46,314 nt of DNA, from NCBI GenBank assembly GCA_945900455.1, contig CAMDJH010000013.1:1-46314 (forward strand), given 5' to 3'. The notes below the pieces were generated by a model that searched no databases, was not told the origin of the DNA, and saw only the letters and a program-made list of their open reading frames with translations. Within the stretch, counting starts at the first letter, position 1, and each line of letters opens with the position of its first letter. The stretch is from Akkermansia muciniphila. GTDB taxonomy: Bacteria > Verrucomicrobiota > Verrucomicrobiia > Limisphaerales > UBA9464. A program made the position numbers and the translations under genes. Positions 16,966-26,412 of this stretch are shown piece by piece.

Positions 16966-19900
16966 TTAGCTATGCTTCGGAACGGCGACAGCCCCGCGAC
17001 CCGGGCCGTGGCCGGGAGCCGTTTGAAATGGAGACTCGTGACGGAAAAGCTCGTAATCCCGGAGAGAATCGGGCGTCGTTCGAGCATTGGGCATCGCGGG
17101 ATTGGGGTTGCGAATCCGCGCCAGATACGTCACCCGCGGGCGTGTGTCGAGGAATCCCAACACCGAATAATTCCGGGCATCCTTCCGCCATTCGGACACC
17201 GTGCTGTGAGGGTCGCTGATATTGCCGAACACGATGGCTTCCGCCGGACAGGCCTGCTGACACGCCGTCTTGATCGTTCCATCCGGCACGGCGACATCTC
17301 CGCTGTTGCCGGCCAGCACCTTGCGGGCGATCTTGGCCTGTTCAATCCGTTGAACGCAGAAGGTGCATTTCTCCATGACGCCCCGCATGCGCACGGAGAC
17401 ATCGGGATTCTTGATCAGCTTCACAATTTCCCACTGCGGGGAATCATTGCGGTTCTCCGCAAACGGACCCTTGTAAAGATTCCCGAAATTCAACAGATGC
17501 TGGTCCTGAGCTTTGCCGTAGTTGGACTCCCGCTTATTATAATCGAACCAATTGAATCGCCGGACTTTATATGGGCAATTATTGGCGCAGTATCGCGTGC
17601 CAATACACCGGTTGTACGCCATGACATTCAGCCCCTCCTCGTCATGGACGGTCGCGTTCACAGGACACACACTTTCGCACGGGGCCGACTCACAGTGCTG
17701 GCACAACATCGGCTGGGTCACCATCTCCGGATCCGCCGACGGATCGCGTTGGCGCAGATCCTCGGCGGCATTCGTCGAGTAATAACGGTCGATGCGCATC
17801 CAGTGCATCTCACGACCCCGGGAGACCTGATCCTTGCCGACGATGGGTATATTATTTTCGCTCTGACAGGCGACCACGCAGGCGGAGCAGCCGACACATT
17901 TTCCTAGATCAATGACCATGCCCCACTGGTGAATCTTGGACATCGTCTCCGGATTCTGGTCATAGGGATGCTCGTAAATATTTTGCAACCGTCCCGGATT
18001 GCGACCATCCGGTACGGTCTTCGCCGCGACGTAATGGGGAAGGTGCGCATCCAGGTCCATTCCCTTCGCGAAATCCGGGCGGGTTTTATATTGCTCCAGG
18101 TTCGCCTCGCGGACCACCGGTCGGCCTTCCATCATTCCGTGCTCCTGAGTCACGCCCAAACGGAACTTGCGAGAAACCCGTTCCACTCGGCCTGCCGCGA
18201 GGTGCCGGGTTGCATCCAGGTACAGCGGGTACGCATTCATACCCACGCCGTCGCCAACCCGACCGGTGACCTTGCGGCCATAGCCCAGAGCAATTCCCAC
18301 CGTGCCGTCCGCCAGGCCCGGCTGCACCCAGACGGGTCCTTCGACCGTGCGACCGGCCACCGTGACTCGAACCACATGCTGATCGTACTGCCCTTTACTC
18401 GCGTGGGCACTCGACTGAACTCCCAATTGCTTCGCCGTGGCGAGCGACATCAGGACGACGTTGTCCCACGTGATCTTGGTGATCGGATCGGGAATCTCCT
18501 GCAGCCAGCCATTGTTGTTGTATCGGCCATCATCGAGACAGGCATCTCGGAACAGGACGATTTCAATTTCCCCCTGCATTTTGGGTGCAAGAAGTTTCCC
18601 CGCCAACCCTTTGGAATTGAACAGTCCAGCAACGGCTTTTCCCGCGCTGCCAGCCAGAAAACCATCGTGCAGAAATTTCCTCCAAGCGGCGTCGTCGGTG
18701 CCAAATGTGGATCGAACGAGTTCGTAGGGTGCCGGTTTGGATTCGCCGAGAATCCGCGCCAGCACCTCGATTTCCGTGAGACCGCCGAAGAGCGGCTCGA
18801 TCAACGGCTGCACCGGAACGACGGTGCCATCGCCGGTGCGGGCGTCCCCCCACGATTCAAGATAATGGGCGCCCGCAATCTGTACGGTTTCCTTTTTGGC
18901 TCGGAGTGCCGTTGTCTCGTCTTCGTAAAAGGAAATACGAATCAGCGTGTTCGCTTTCGAAGCGGCTGGGGAAAAATCGAGGTCTGCCGGGGCATTGTAG
19001 GCCGGATTACCGCCCAGGATTACGAGGGTGTCGAGACCGGCGTTGAGGGCCGTAACACATTCGGCGATGCTACCGTTACCGGCGGGCTCGGGATTGGGCA
19101 ATAGTTCGACGACAGAGCCGATCGCACCCAACGCGTGATTCATGGCTGCCGCCAGGAGATGGACTGGGGCGGGCTGCTGGTATCCGGCAACGACGACGGC
19201 CGACCCCTTATGGGACATCAGGTCCTTAGCGCACTCGAGAGCCCAGTTTGCGGGAGCGGGCGACCCCTGTGTCAAGGAGGTGATTGCCGGGAGTTCATTC
19301 CCCAGACCGAGTGCCGCGGCTACCTGAGCCGCCACCTTGAGGACATCACTCGGTTTCGCCCGCAACCGATGATCGGAATTGCCACCGGTCAACGTCATCA
19401 ATGACTCCACGACGTAGAGCCGATTCATGTCGTCGCCCGGCTTGCGGCCTTTCGCGAATCCACGAATGTTGTGATACGCCTCCTGCTCGCTGCCAATGAA
19501 GTCGCAGTCGAGCGACAAAATTCGCTTGGCCTTGTCGAGATGAATGTGAGGGGTGACGCGGCTGCCGAACGCGAGGCTGTAGGCCTCGGCTGCCGCGGCA
19601 AAATCCACGGGTTCGTAGACGAACCATTTCGCTTTGGGGAGTTTTGCCGCCAGCGCCTCCTGCTGGCGGGCGCGGGTGGGCGAGGAGCTGCGTTCGGCGA
19701 GTACGGCCAGACCTTCGCCCTGATTCGCCGCAAATCGCTTCGCCACTTCCGACAACGCGTCGCGGACCCCTTCAACCGGGATGTCCCCGCCGTTCCGAAG
19801 GTGGCGATGAGCGCGGTCGGGATCGTATAGATTAAGAATTGAAGCCTGAGCGAATAGATCCGTGCCACCGTTGCTGTCCGGGTGCAGGGGGTTGCCCTCG

Positions 19901-20271
19901 ATCTTGGTAGGTCGCCCGTCGTTGGCCGTGACGACAAGCGGAAGGGCCGAGCCCCGCGAAGGCATTGCCGTCGCGAAATATTCGGGTTTTCCGTGGACGT
20001 ATCCCTCCGGTTGTCGTGCGAAAGGCGTCAATTGTTCCTCGGGACGTCGGCAGCCAGCACCGACTCCGCCGAGACCGGCGAAGAGGAAGCTGGCAGACAT
20101 CAACTTGAACCAATTGCGGCGAGTCTCACCCTCGGGTGCCAGCGATGCACCCGCGGGAAATTCGCGCTCGACCCACTGACGCACCTCGGGGCGGTCGGCA
20201 AGATCATCCAAGGACCGCCAATATTTGGGGCCAGTTTCGAGTTCAGGGCAAACAGGGGGAATGGTCTTCAT
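16966..20271 (-). CDS. actB: Alternative complex III subunit ActB (molybdopterin-like plus Fe-S fusion)
   Basis: The 1101 residues fuse a molybdopterin-oxidoreductase-like domain (which in ACIII carries no Mo cofactor) with a C-terminal ferredoxin-like domain. The N terminus has TRRNWFKLM, a twin-arginine-like export signal at residues 50-58, and a Cys at 74 that might be lipidated. The Fe-S domain begins near residue 785 and shows CVGCSACVVAC, CQHCESAPCESVCP, CIGTRYCANNCP and CTFC followed by CQQACP, enough ligands for the expected three 4Fe-4S and one 3Fe-4S clusters. It relays electrons from quinol at ActC towards the haems of ActA and ActE. Length and domain order are as in other ACIIIs. 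Confidence 0.95.
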   Translation of the reverse strand: MKTIPPVCPELETGPKYWRSLDDLADRPEVRQWVEREFPAGASLAPEGETRRNWFKLMSASFLFAGLGGVGAGCRRPEEQLTPFARQPEGYVHGKPEYFATAMPSRGSALPLVVTANDGRPTKIEGNPLHPDSNGGTDLFAQASILNLYDPDRAHRHLRNGGDIPVEGVRDALSEVAKRFAANQGEGLAVLAERSSSPTRARQQEALAAKLPKAKWFVYEPVDFAAAAEAYSLAFGSRVTPHIHLDKAKRILSLDCDFIGSEQEAYHNIRGFAKGRKPGDDMNRLYVVESLMTLTGGNSDHRLRAKPSDVLKVAAQVAAALGLGNELPAITSLTQGSPAPANWALECAKDLMSHKGSAVVVAGYQQPAPVHLLAAAMNHALGAIGSVVELLPNPEPAGNGSIAECVTALNAGLDTLVILGGNPAYNAPADLDFSPAASKANTLIRISFYEDETTALRAKKETVQIAGAHYLESWGDARTGDGTVVPVQPLIEPLFGGLTEIEVLARILGESKPAPYELVRSTFGTDDAAWRKFLHDGFLAGSAGKAVAGLFNSKGLAGKLLAPKMQGEIEIVLFRDACLDDGRYNNNGWLQEIPDPITKITWDNVVLMSLATAKQLGVQSSAHASKGQYDQHVVRVTVAGRTVEGPVWVQPGLADGTVGIALGYGRKVTGRVGDGVGMNAYPLYLDATRHLAAGRVERVSRKFRLGVTQEHGMMEGRPVVREANLEQYKTRPDFAKGMDLDAHLPHYVAAKTVPDGRNPGRLQNIYEHPYDQNPETMSKIHQWGMVIDLGKCVGCSACVVACQSENNIPIVGKDQVSRGREMHWMRIDRYYSTNAAEDLRQRDPSADPEMVTQPMLCQHCESAPCESVCPVNATVHDEEGLNVMAYNRCIGTRYCANNCPYKVRRFNWFDYNKRESNYGKAQDQHLLNFGNLYKGPFAENRNDSPQWEIVKLIKNPDVSVRMRGVMEKCTFCVQRIEQAKIARKVLAGNSGDVAVPDGTIKTACQQACPAEAIVFGNISDPHSTVSEWRKDARNYSVLGFLDTRPRVTYLARIRNPNPAMPNARTTPDSLRDYELFRHESPFQTAPGHGPGRGAVAVPKHS

Positions 20272-20324
20272 TCCAAGAATTCAGGTGACCACGAATGACA
20301 AGTTATATTCGTGTGGGTTCGTGG

Positions 20325-20960
20325 TTATCGATGGCAGGTGGAGCAGCTCTGGCCGGGCTGCACGTTCCAATCGTGCACCAGCTGTTTGCCGTCCACCGTG
20401 CCCTTCCAGTCGAGCTGGGTGACAAATTCGTTCGGGCGGATGTGGTTTTCCGGTCCGCGATGGCATTCCAGGCAGAAGCCCATGGTCAGGGACTTCGCGT
20501 GCTGGACCTCATCCATCTTATTAATCTCGCCATGGCATTTCACGCAGGAGATGCCACGGGTGACGTGTACCGAGTGATTGAAATAGACGTAATCAGGAAC
20601 TTTGTGGACCTGAACCCAGGGAATGGGTTTGCCCGACGCGTACGACTGGCGGACCCGTTCCAGCTTCGGGCTGTCCTTGGCCACCACCTCGTGGCAATTC
20701 ATGCAAGTGGCGGTAGCGGGGATGTTGGAGAACCAAGACTTGTCGACCGAAGAATGACAATAGCGGCATTCCATCCCGAGCTGATCCGCATGGATCGCGT
20801 GGGAGAAAGCCACTGGCTGTACCGGCTGATACCCGACCCGAGAATACTTCGGAGTGAAGTAGTACCACGCGCCGGCCACGACCGACGTGCCCACGACCAC
20901 AGCACCGACGGCTGCCATCAACGGCAGTTGATTCGTCCACCTGGGAAAAAAATCGGACAT
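20325..20960 (-). CDS. actA: Alternative complex III subunit ActA (pentahaem cytochrome c)
   Basis: The 211-residue protein has one N-terminal membrane helix (about residues 12-33) and five CxxCH haem sites: CRYCH, CMNCH, CVKCH, CLECH and CSTCH, the last at the extreme C terminus. Five haems and the segment VPDYVYFNHSVHVTRG are diagnostic of ActA. It is the first gene of the operon. The open frame begins 15 codons upstream but MSDFFPRW at 20960 is the family-like start. Fifty-three bases separate it from actB. Confidence 0.94.
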   Translation of the reverse strand: MSDFFPRWTNQLPLMAAVGAVVVGTSVVAGAWYYFTPKYSRVGYQPVQPVAFSHAIHADQLGMECRYCHSSVDKSWFSNIPATATCMNCHEVVAKDSPKLERVRQSYASGKPIPWVQVHKVPDYVYFNHSVHVTRGISCVKCHGEINKMDEVQHAKSLTMGFCLECHRGPENHIRPNEFVTQLDWKGTVDGKQLVHDWNVQPGQSCSTCHR

Positions 20961-21304
20961 CGCAAACTTTCCTGAAAATGGTCTCTCACCACGCGGACCC
21001 AGCATGGACCCAACGTGGATCCAAAGCGCATCCGCTTCAGCGGCCTCATCAGAAACAATAATATTCCTGATGAAAAACCGGCTTAAACATTAGCCATTCT
21101 GCTTAAACTCAACGCAGTTCTACCAAGGGACTACCCAGGAGCAAGGCCCATTTAGACTCCGACCGCCGGATTCCGCTTTGTTAATCCGGTGGATTAGGCA
21201 GTACCAGCCATTTCCCCGGCAACTGCATTTGAGCTCACGCAAAAAGCGCTCGTGAAAAAAATCACAAGCGACGATTCAACGCAAGCGAGGAGTTCGATTT
21301 AAGC
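20961..21304. promoter_or_regulatory. Leader/promoter region of the actA operon
   Basis: This non-coding region upstream of actA must hold the operon promoter. It contains two identical octamers (21081-21088 and 21101-21108) exactly 20 bases apart, about 120 bases before the actA start, a spacing that puts them on the same face of the helix. I do not see a convincing consensus -35/-10 pair. The region also contains repeated GGACCC-like words near 20995-21020. Confidence 0.4.
21081..21108. repeat. Pair of GCTTAAAC octamers 20 bases apart
   Basis: GCTTAAAC occurs at 21081-21088 and 21101-21108 in direct orientation with a centre-to-centre distance of 20 bases, about two helical turns. Such direct repeats upstream of an operon often bind a dimeric or tandem regulator. 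No known regulator motif is recognised. Confidence 0.5.
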
Positions 21305-21332
21305 AAAAAAAGGGCACCCCGTCGGGGTGCCC
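21305..21332 (-). terminator. Rho-independent terminator of the pseudopilin gene
   Basis: A perfect 9-base stem (21312-21320 with 21324-21332, GGGCACCCC) around a GTC loop, followed on the minus strand by seven T residues (21305-21311 as A on the plus strand). It lies 24 bases past the stop of the leftward pseudopilin gene. Confidence 0.92.
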
Positions 21333-21355
21333 ATGAAAGGTCTGATGACTGTAAC

Positions 21356-22102
21356 TTAATTAACCCAGGGGAAGGACATGCGGAGATCGGCACCCTGCGC
21401 GGCATCGCGAAGCTGCTCGCGAAGCTTGGCGGAAGTCACCTGCTGCACAGAACCATCACCCAGCAGAATATTGCCGGCCTGCTGATGGATCTTGGTGGAA
21501 AAGCCAATCTTGTTGGCCTTGTTGTTCGGATCCTTGATCATGTCCGCCACCCAGGTCAGCTTGACCACGGTCTTCGATTCCCTGGAAAGGTCTTCCTTGG
21601 CGGCCGGAGTCGTAATATCGACATTGCGGGTGACATTACGGTCACCACCGAGAACCGTCTGCGGATTCTCTTCAGAGGCATCCAAGCCAACGAAGTAGCT
21701 GATGTTCTTGTTGTTGGCATTTTTCATGATGCCACCAAAGTTCGTCGAGGTCGTCCGGTCGGAATCGCTCGGGCACACGACGATTTTCGGGGTGCTCAAT
21801 TCATTGGAGATGGAGCAATAGATCAAGAAATTGCTCTGACTGGTGGTGGCGTCCACGAGGGAAACGCCGCCGCTGTTGATATCAATCGCCCAAGGAAACG
21901 CTCCACCGTTGTCGGTCGAGAAAATCCGGAACGAGAGTCCGATGTTCTTTAGGTTGTTAACGCAGTTGATGCGCTGCGCGCGGGCTTTGGCTTTCGCAAG
22001 CGCCGGGAGGAGCATGCCAGCCAGGATCGCGATAATCGCGATTACGACGAGGAGTTCGATCAGCGTGAATGCGCTGAAACGCTGTTTGTGGAGACGATTC
22101 AT
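21356..22102 (-). CDS. Type IV pilin-like/pseudopilin N-terminal protein
   Basis: A 248-residue secreted protein with a prepilin leader: [16 protein letters not shown] follows a short basic leader, so cleavage by a prepilin peptidase before Phe and N-methylation are expected. The mature body ends with [15 protein letters not shown], the GDGSV-type block typical of the very numerous verrucomicrobial/planctomycetal pseudopilin-like proteins. The open frame extends 34 codons upstream of the ATG at 22102, but that ATG gives the normal leader length. It stands alone with its own terminator, not in a secretion operon. Role unknown; type II-like secretion or surface display is possible. Confidence 0.88.
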   Translation of the reverse strand: MNRLHKQRFSAFTLIELLVVIAIIAILAGMLLPALAKAKARAQRINCVNNLKNIGLSFRIFSTDNGGAFPWAIDINSGGVSLVDATTSQSNFLIYCSISNELSTPKIVVCPSDSDRTTSTNFGGIMKNANNKNISYFVGLDASEENPQTVLGGDRNVTRNVDITTPAAKEDLSRESKTVVKLTWVADMIKDPNNKANKIGFSTKIHQQAGNILLGDGSVQQVTSAKLREQLRDAAQGADLRMSFPWVN

Positions 22103-22344
22103 ACGTTTATTTTTGCCTTTAGGGGTTTGCTGTGGCGCGAACTCTACTGACCCTATTTCGAGTGTCAACGCCTTTCTCCTCCATGTAAGCAGTAGAGATG
22201 CCAATCACACAATAATCTAAACAACAATGTGTTACATCAATCTCCTCGCCAAAACCCCGTTAATTCTCCCGCTCCTGCGTGGATTTCACGCAAATCAGGA
22301 ACAGACTTACGGGCGCACTGTGCTCCCGGATACGGGGACGCTTT

Positions 22345-23661
22345 TTAGGTATGGTCCGGCAGGTGGGCCAAGATCATCTCGACGGTCTTTTCGAGGCTCC
22401 CCTGGTTTGCCCTGACCACTTTGATCGCGTTGCGGCCCAACTCCGCCCGGCGGGCGGGATTGGCGAGCAGATCGCCGAGCGCCCGTTCGAGTCCGGCGGC
22501 ATCCTCGATCTGAATCGCCCCATCCCAGCGAATAAACTCCGGGGCGATCTGCGCGAAATTCTGCATGTTTGGTCCGAAAATTACCGGCTTTCCGAGCGCC
22601 GCGGGTTCGATCGGATTCTGTCCCCCCTCCGCTGTGAGACTCTTGCCAACGAACACGACATCGGCACGCTCGTAAAAAAATCGCAACTCCCCCGTTGTAT
22701 TGACGATCATGCACTCGAGGTCACCCCGCTCCCGCCGCATCAAGGGGTTGATCTCGCTCCGGTAGATGAAGGCCGCCTTGGCCGCCTTCAATTCGCGCCC
22801 GACCTCGCCTCCCCGTTCCATGTGCCGCGGCACCAGCACTAGGAAAAGACTGGGAAACCGCTGACGCAACCGGCGCACCACCTCGAGCAGGATCAACTCC
22901 TCCCCGGCGTGAGTGCTCCCGCCCACCAAGATGAGGGCATCGTCCTCCACACCCACCTGCCGGAGCAGTCCCACGACATCCACCACCCCCCGCTCAACGA
23001 GTCGGGCCGCGTCAAATTTGAGATTTCCGACCACGTGAATCGCGGTCGGGTTGAATCCCAGTTCCCGCAGGCGGGCGGCGTCCGCCTCGGTCTGGGCTCC
23101 GACTCCGGTAAAACGTGCAAACAGCGGCCGGAAAAGAAATCCGAAGCGCCGGTAGCCGAAAAACGACCGCGTCGAGAGTCGAGCATTGACAAGAAAGTGA
23201 GGGATTCCCCGATTTTGGAGGCCCCAAATAAAATTGGGCCACAATTCGGCCTCGACCAAAATGACCGCCTCCGGATTGATCACCGCCATCGCCCGATTGA
23301 TGTATTTTCGGCGGTCAATCGGGTAGTAGATCCGTTCAATATGCGAGGGCAGCTTCTTCTTGAGCTCACCCATGCCGGTCGAAGTTGTCGTCGATACGAT
23401 CAATTTCAGATTCGGGACACGGGGCTCGATGGCATGGATCAATTGGGTACACAGGTTCACTTCTCCGACACTGACCGCATGAAACCAGAGCGTGTGCCGG
23501 TTGGTGAGACGCTGCTTCAGGCGGGATTCGTACTTGCCGAACCGCTGGGAAAACCCCTGCAGCCAGTCCCCTCGCCGCCACATCTTTAAAAGATAAAAGG
23601 GTGCCGCCAGGACAAATCCGAAGGAAAAAACAATGTTGTAAAGAGTCCTCATCCCAATCAC
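22345..23661 (-). CDS. waaA: 3-deoxy-D-manno-octulosonic acid transferase
   Basis: Adds Kdo residues to lipid A precursors at the inner membrane. The 438 residues show an N-terminal membrane anchor, WFHAVSVGEVNLC (the catalytic Glu region), VEAELWPNFIWGLQNRGIP, the family block GNLKFDA, LVGGSTHAGEE in the donor-binding domain, and GQNPIEPAALGKPVIFGPNMQNF near the C terminus. Start is ATG at 23661 or the Met at codon 4. It is divergent from the PQQ-propeller gene and not linked to other LPS genes here. Presence of waaA indicates a Gram-negative outer membrane with Kdo-containing LPS. Confidence 0.94.
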   Translation of the reverse strand: MIGMRTLYNIVFSFGFVLAAPFYLLKMWRRGDWLQGFSQRFGKYESRLKQRLTNRHTLWFHAVSVGEVNLCTQLIHAIEPRVPNLKLIVSTTTSTGMGELKKKLPSHIERIYYPIDRRKYINRAMAVINPEAVILVEAELWPNFIWGLQNRGIPHFLVNARLSTRSFFGYRRFGFLFRPLFARFTGVGAQTEADAARLRELGFNPTAIHVVGNLKFDAARLVERGVVDVVGLLRQVGVEDDALILVGGSTHAGEELILLEVVRRLRQRFPSLFLVLVPRHMERGGEVGRELKAAKAAFIYRSEINPLMRRERGDLECMIVNTTGELRFFYERADVVFVGKSLTAEGGQNPIEPAALGKPVIFGPNMQNFAQIAPEFIRWDGAIQIEDAAGLERALGDLLANPARRAELGRNAIKVVRANQGSLEKTVEMILAHLPDHT

Positions 23662-23798
23662 GCATCCGGGGTCGAGTCAGAGAGTAACGACCGAATCGAA
23701 GCGGTGAAACAAATCTTCCTAGCATTGTTTCCGCCCTTCGAAACGCGAGCGTCATTGCCCAGTTGACGGACGGAAAGCCTGAGGCAGCTTGTTGTGCT

Positions 23799-25304
23799 AT
23801 GTGCTTGGCTTCCCTACTCCCGATCGTTGCCGGGGGTAGCCTCCTCGTCTCGGCCGGGGGTCTCGCCGGTGACTGGCCGCAGTATCGCGGCCCCAATCAC
23901 GATGGCATCTCCACCGAAGTCATCCGAACAAATTGGACCGCAAAGACACCTCAACGGCTCTGGAAGATTTCCCTCGGCCAAGCCTGGAGCTCACTGACGG
24001 TGCAAGGAGGCCGAGTTTTTACCCAGGTTGAACGATCGAATGGACTCGAACCCCGTGAGTACTGCGTTGCCCTCGACGCCAGCACCGGAAAGGAGTTGTG
24101 GGCCACCGACGTCGAAAAGGCGGACTATCTCAACGGCTACGACGGCGCCCGCTCCACCCCGTCCGTCATTGGAGACCGCGTCTATGTCTATACATCCTGG
24201 ATGCAACTTTACTGCCTGGCCGTCGCCACCGGAAAAGTTCTCTGGAGCCACGACTTGGCAAGTGAATATAATGGTACGGTTATCCCGTGGAACAATGCCT
24301 CCTCCCCGCTCGTGATCGGAGACCGGGTTTTTGTGAACCACAATGGCGACACGAATCGAATCGCCGCCTTTAACCGGTTCGACGGCACTCTCGCGTGGCG
24401 CAACCATTCCAACCGCACCGTACACGCCACGCCGATCGCCACCACATTGCACGGCGTATTGCAGGTCATTTTTCAAACACGCGAAGGCTTAATCGCGGTG
24501 AATCCGGACGATGGCGCGGCTCTTTGGCGGTTCAATTTTCCACAGAATAGCACGTCGGCTGCCGCGTCTCCGGTGGTTGCCGGAGATCGCGTCTACTGCT
24601 CGGCCGCCTATGGCACAGGAGCCGGCGCCGCCCTCGTCTCTCTTTCGAGCGGTGTCCTGTCGGCAGCCCAGGCTTGGAAAACCAAGGGCGCCAATATGAA
24701 TCATTGGGCAACTCCTGTTTACCACGAGGGGTACCTCTACGGCGTGTATGGACAGGGCTCTCTCCGGCTCGCCTGCGTGGATGCCGCCAGCGGTCAAGAA
24801 ATGTGGCAACAGACCGGGGTTGGCTACGGAAGTGTGCTCAAGGTTAATAACCTGCTGGTGGTGCTGACCGAAGACGGAGATCTGGTGCTGGTGGAGCCGC
24901 GACCCGACGCCTACCGGGAAATCGACCGCGTTCACACGGTGAATGGCCTGTGCTGGAACAATCCGGCCATAAGCCAGGGACGAATTTACGTCCGCAGCCA
25001 AACGGAGGCCGCCGCATACGACATCGCCCCCACGGTCGTTCCCCGGTCACCGCTGAAACTGGAACCGGGGCTCTCGGGCTCGGGCCGCAGGTTTCAACTC
25101 GTGATTGGGACGCAGAATGGCTCACCGATCGACGCTGTCCGGGCCGCTGGCATCCAATTGCTGACGACTCCAGACCTCTCAGCGGCACGCGGCTCCTGGT
25201 CGCCCACGGCACCCGACCCGATCCTTGTTGATGGGCGGCTCCGATTCGAAGAATCGCTGGCGGAGCCCACGGGCCGGCGTTATTTCAGAGTTATCGAGCC
25301 CTAG
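23799..25304 (+). CDS. Exported PQQ-like beta-propeller protein
   Basis: The 501-residue product starts with a signal peptide (MCLASLLPIVAGGSLLVSA) followed by GDWPQYRGPNHDG, the classical opening of planctomycete/verrucomicrobial PQQ-like propellers of the outer-membrane-assembly BamB fold. Propeller repeats of the type ALDASTGKELW, AVATGKVLWSH, AFNRFDGTLAW and CVDAASGQEMW are visible. The last 80 residues form an extra domain ending YFRVIEP, a tail often seen on secreted verrucomicrobial proteins. A TTG 12 codons upstream would give a longer form, but the ATG at 23799 places the signal peptide correctly. No PQQ-dependent dehydrogenase catalytic site is evident, so a binding or scaffold role is more likely than catalysis. 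Confidence 0.82.
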   Translation: MCLASLLPIVAGGSLLVSAGGLAGDWPQYRGPNHDGISTEVIRTNWTAKTPQRLWKISLGQAWSSLTVQGGRVFTQVERSNGLEPREYCVALDASTGKELWATDVEKADYLNGYDGARSTPSVIGDRVYVYTSWMQLYCLAVATGKVLWSHDLASEYNGTVIPWNNASSPLVIGDRVFVNHNGDTNRIAAFNRFDGTLAWRNHSNRTVHATPIATTLHGVLQVIFQTREGLIAVNPDDGAALWRFNFPQNSTSAAASPVVAGDRVYCSAAYGTGAGAALVSLSSGVLSAAQAWKTKGANMNHWATPVYHEGYLYGVYGQGSLRLACVDAASGQEMWQQTGVGYGSVLKVNNLLVVLTEDGDLVLVEPRPDAYREIDRVHTVNGLCWNNPAISQGRIYVRSQTEAAAYDIAPTVVPRSPLKLEPGLSGSGRRFQLVIGTQNGSPIDAVRAAGIQLLTTPDLSAARGSWSPTAPDPILVDGRLRFEESLAEPTGRRYFRVIEP

Positions 25305-25373
25305 TGGGAAGCGCGTCGGTAACTTGTGTTCCCTCGACGGATTCATTTCAGTACTGTCCGCGGGCACGCTGGT

Positions 25374-26372
25374 ATGATTCGTTCCCACGCCTTCACGACC
25401 CAGGGAAAACTCCACATGCAGGATGTGGACGCATTCCTGATGCCCACCCTTCTGGCCGACACCAACCTGTTTCTCTGGGTGGACCTCGAACGCTGCACAC
25501 CCGAGGAGGCTCGGGCCATTCTCGACGGAGTCTTTCATTTTCACCCATTGAGCATCGACGACTGCATCAACGTCACACCCTCGCCAAAGGTGGAGGAGTA
25601 CAGTCCGAAAGAGGACGACCGCTTTACGCCGTACATTTTCATGGTGATTCATGCCGTTGACTACCACCGGGCCGACGGCATTTTTGGGACCAGCGAGTTG
25701 GATTTCTTTCTGGGGAAGAATTTTCTGGTCACCTACCACGCCGTCCCCCTCCGTAGCATTGACAGCGTCGAGGAACGGAGTCTGAAGGGTACAATTCACG
25801 TGGCCAAGGCACCCGACCGCGTTGCCCACGCCCTCCTGGATTCGCTGGTGGATAACTACAAGCCAGCCCTGGAGGAATTATCGCTGGAGATCAGCGAACT
25901 CGAGGACGAGGTCCTGCGCAAACCCGACATCGACACCATGAATCGGATTCTGCGGGTGAAGAAAGAGGTGCTGCACCTCCGCCAGATCATTGGCCCGCAG
26001 CGCGAAGTCCTGGCCCGGTTTGCCCGCGGCGAATTCAAGCTGATCCGCCCGCATCTCGTTCCGTACTACCGGGACGTCTACGACAGCCTCTTCCACATCA
26101 GCGAGCTCGCCCAGGGTTACATGGACTCGCTCTCCGGAATTCTCCAAATCTATCTGAACCTTTCGGCAAACCAGACGAGCGAAGTCGTAAAACTGCTGAC
26201 GCTCATCACGATCCTCACCACGCCGATGATGATGATTGGGACCTGGTACGGGATGAACTTTGCGCACATGCCCGAACTGAAACAGGCGTACGGCTATCCC
26301 CTGATCGCGATCACCACAATCATAACCACGGCATTGACCTGGTGGTACTTCCGCCGGAAACGCTGGCTGTAG
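25374..26372 (+). CDS. corA: CorA family Mg2+/divalent cation channel
   Basis: The 332-residue product ends in two membrane helices, with the selectivity motif YGMNF at the end of the first (GTWYGMNFAHMPEL) and a basic C terminus (YFRRKRWL) facing the cytoplasm. The large N-terminal cytoplasmic domain has LSIDDCIN-like (HPLSIDDCIN) and long helices (EELSLEISELEDEVL) typical of the CorA funnel. It forms pentameric channels gated by Mg2+. An upstream GTG (25326) is possible, but the ATG at 25374 gives the usual N terminus. The next gene starts 40 bases later. Confidence 0.92.
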   Translation: MIRSHAFTTQGKLHMQDVDAFLMPTLLADTNLFLWVDLERCTPEEARAILDGVFHFHPLSIDDCINVTPSPKVEEYSPKEDDRFTPYIFMVIHAVDYHRADGIFGTSELDFFLGKNFLVTYHAVPLRSIDSVEERSLKGTIHVAKAPDRVAHALLDSLVDNYKPALEELSLEISELEDEVLRKPDIDTMNRILRVKKEVLHLRQIIGPQREVLARFARGEFKLIRPHLVPYYRDVYDSLFHISELAQGYMDSLSGILQIYLNLSANQTSEVVKLLTLITILTTPMMMIGTWYGMNFAHMPELKQAYGYPLIAITTIITTALTWWYFRRKRWL

Positions 26373-26412
26373 CCAGACTCCAGTCGACCCTCACCCCGGT
26401 TCCGTTGCGCCC

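Noticed and set aside
17929..19104. 391-codon plus-strand open frame
   Set aside because: Antisense to actB; no recognisable sequence, explained by high GC.
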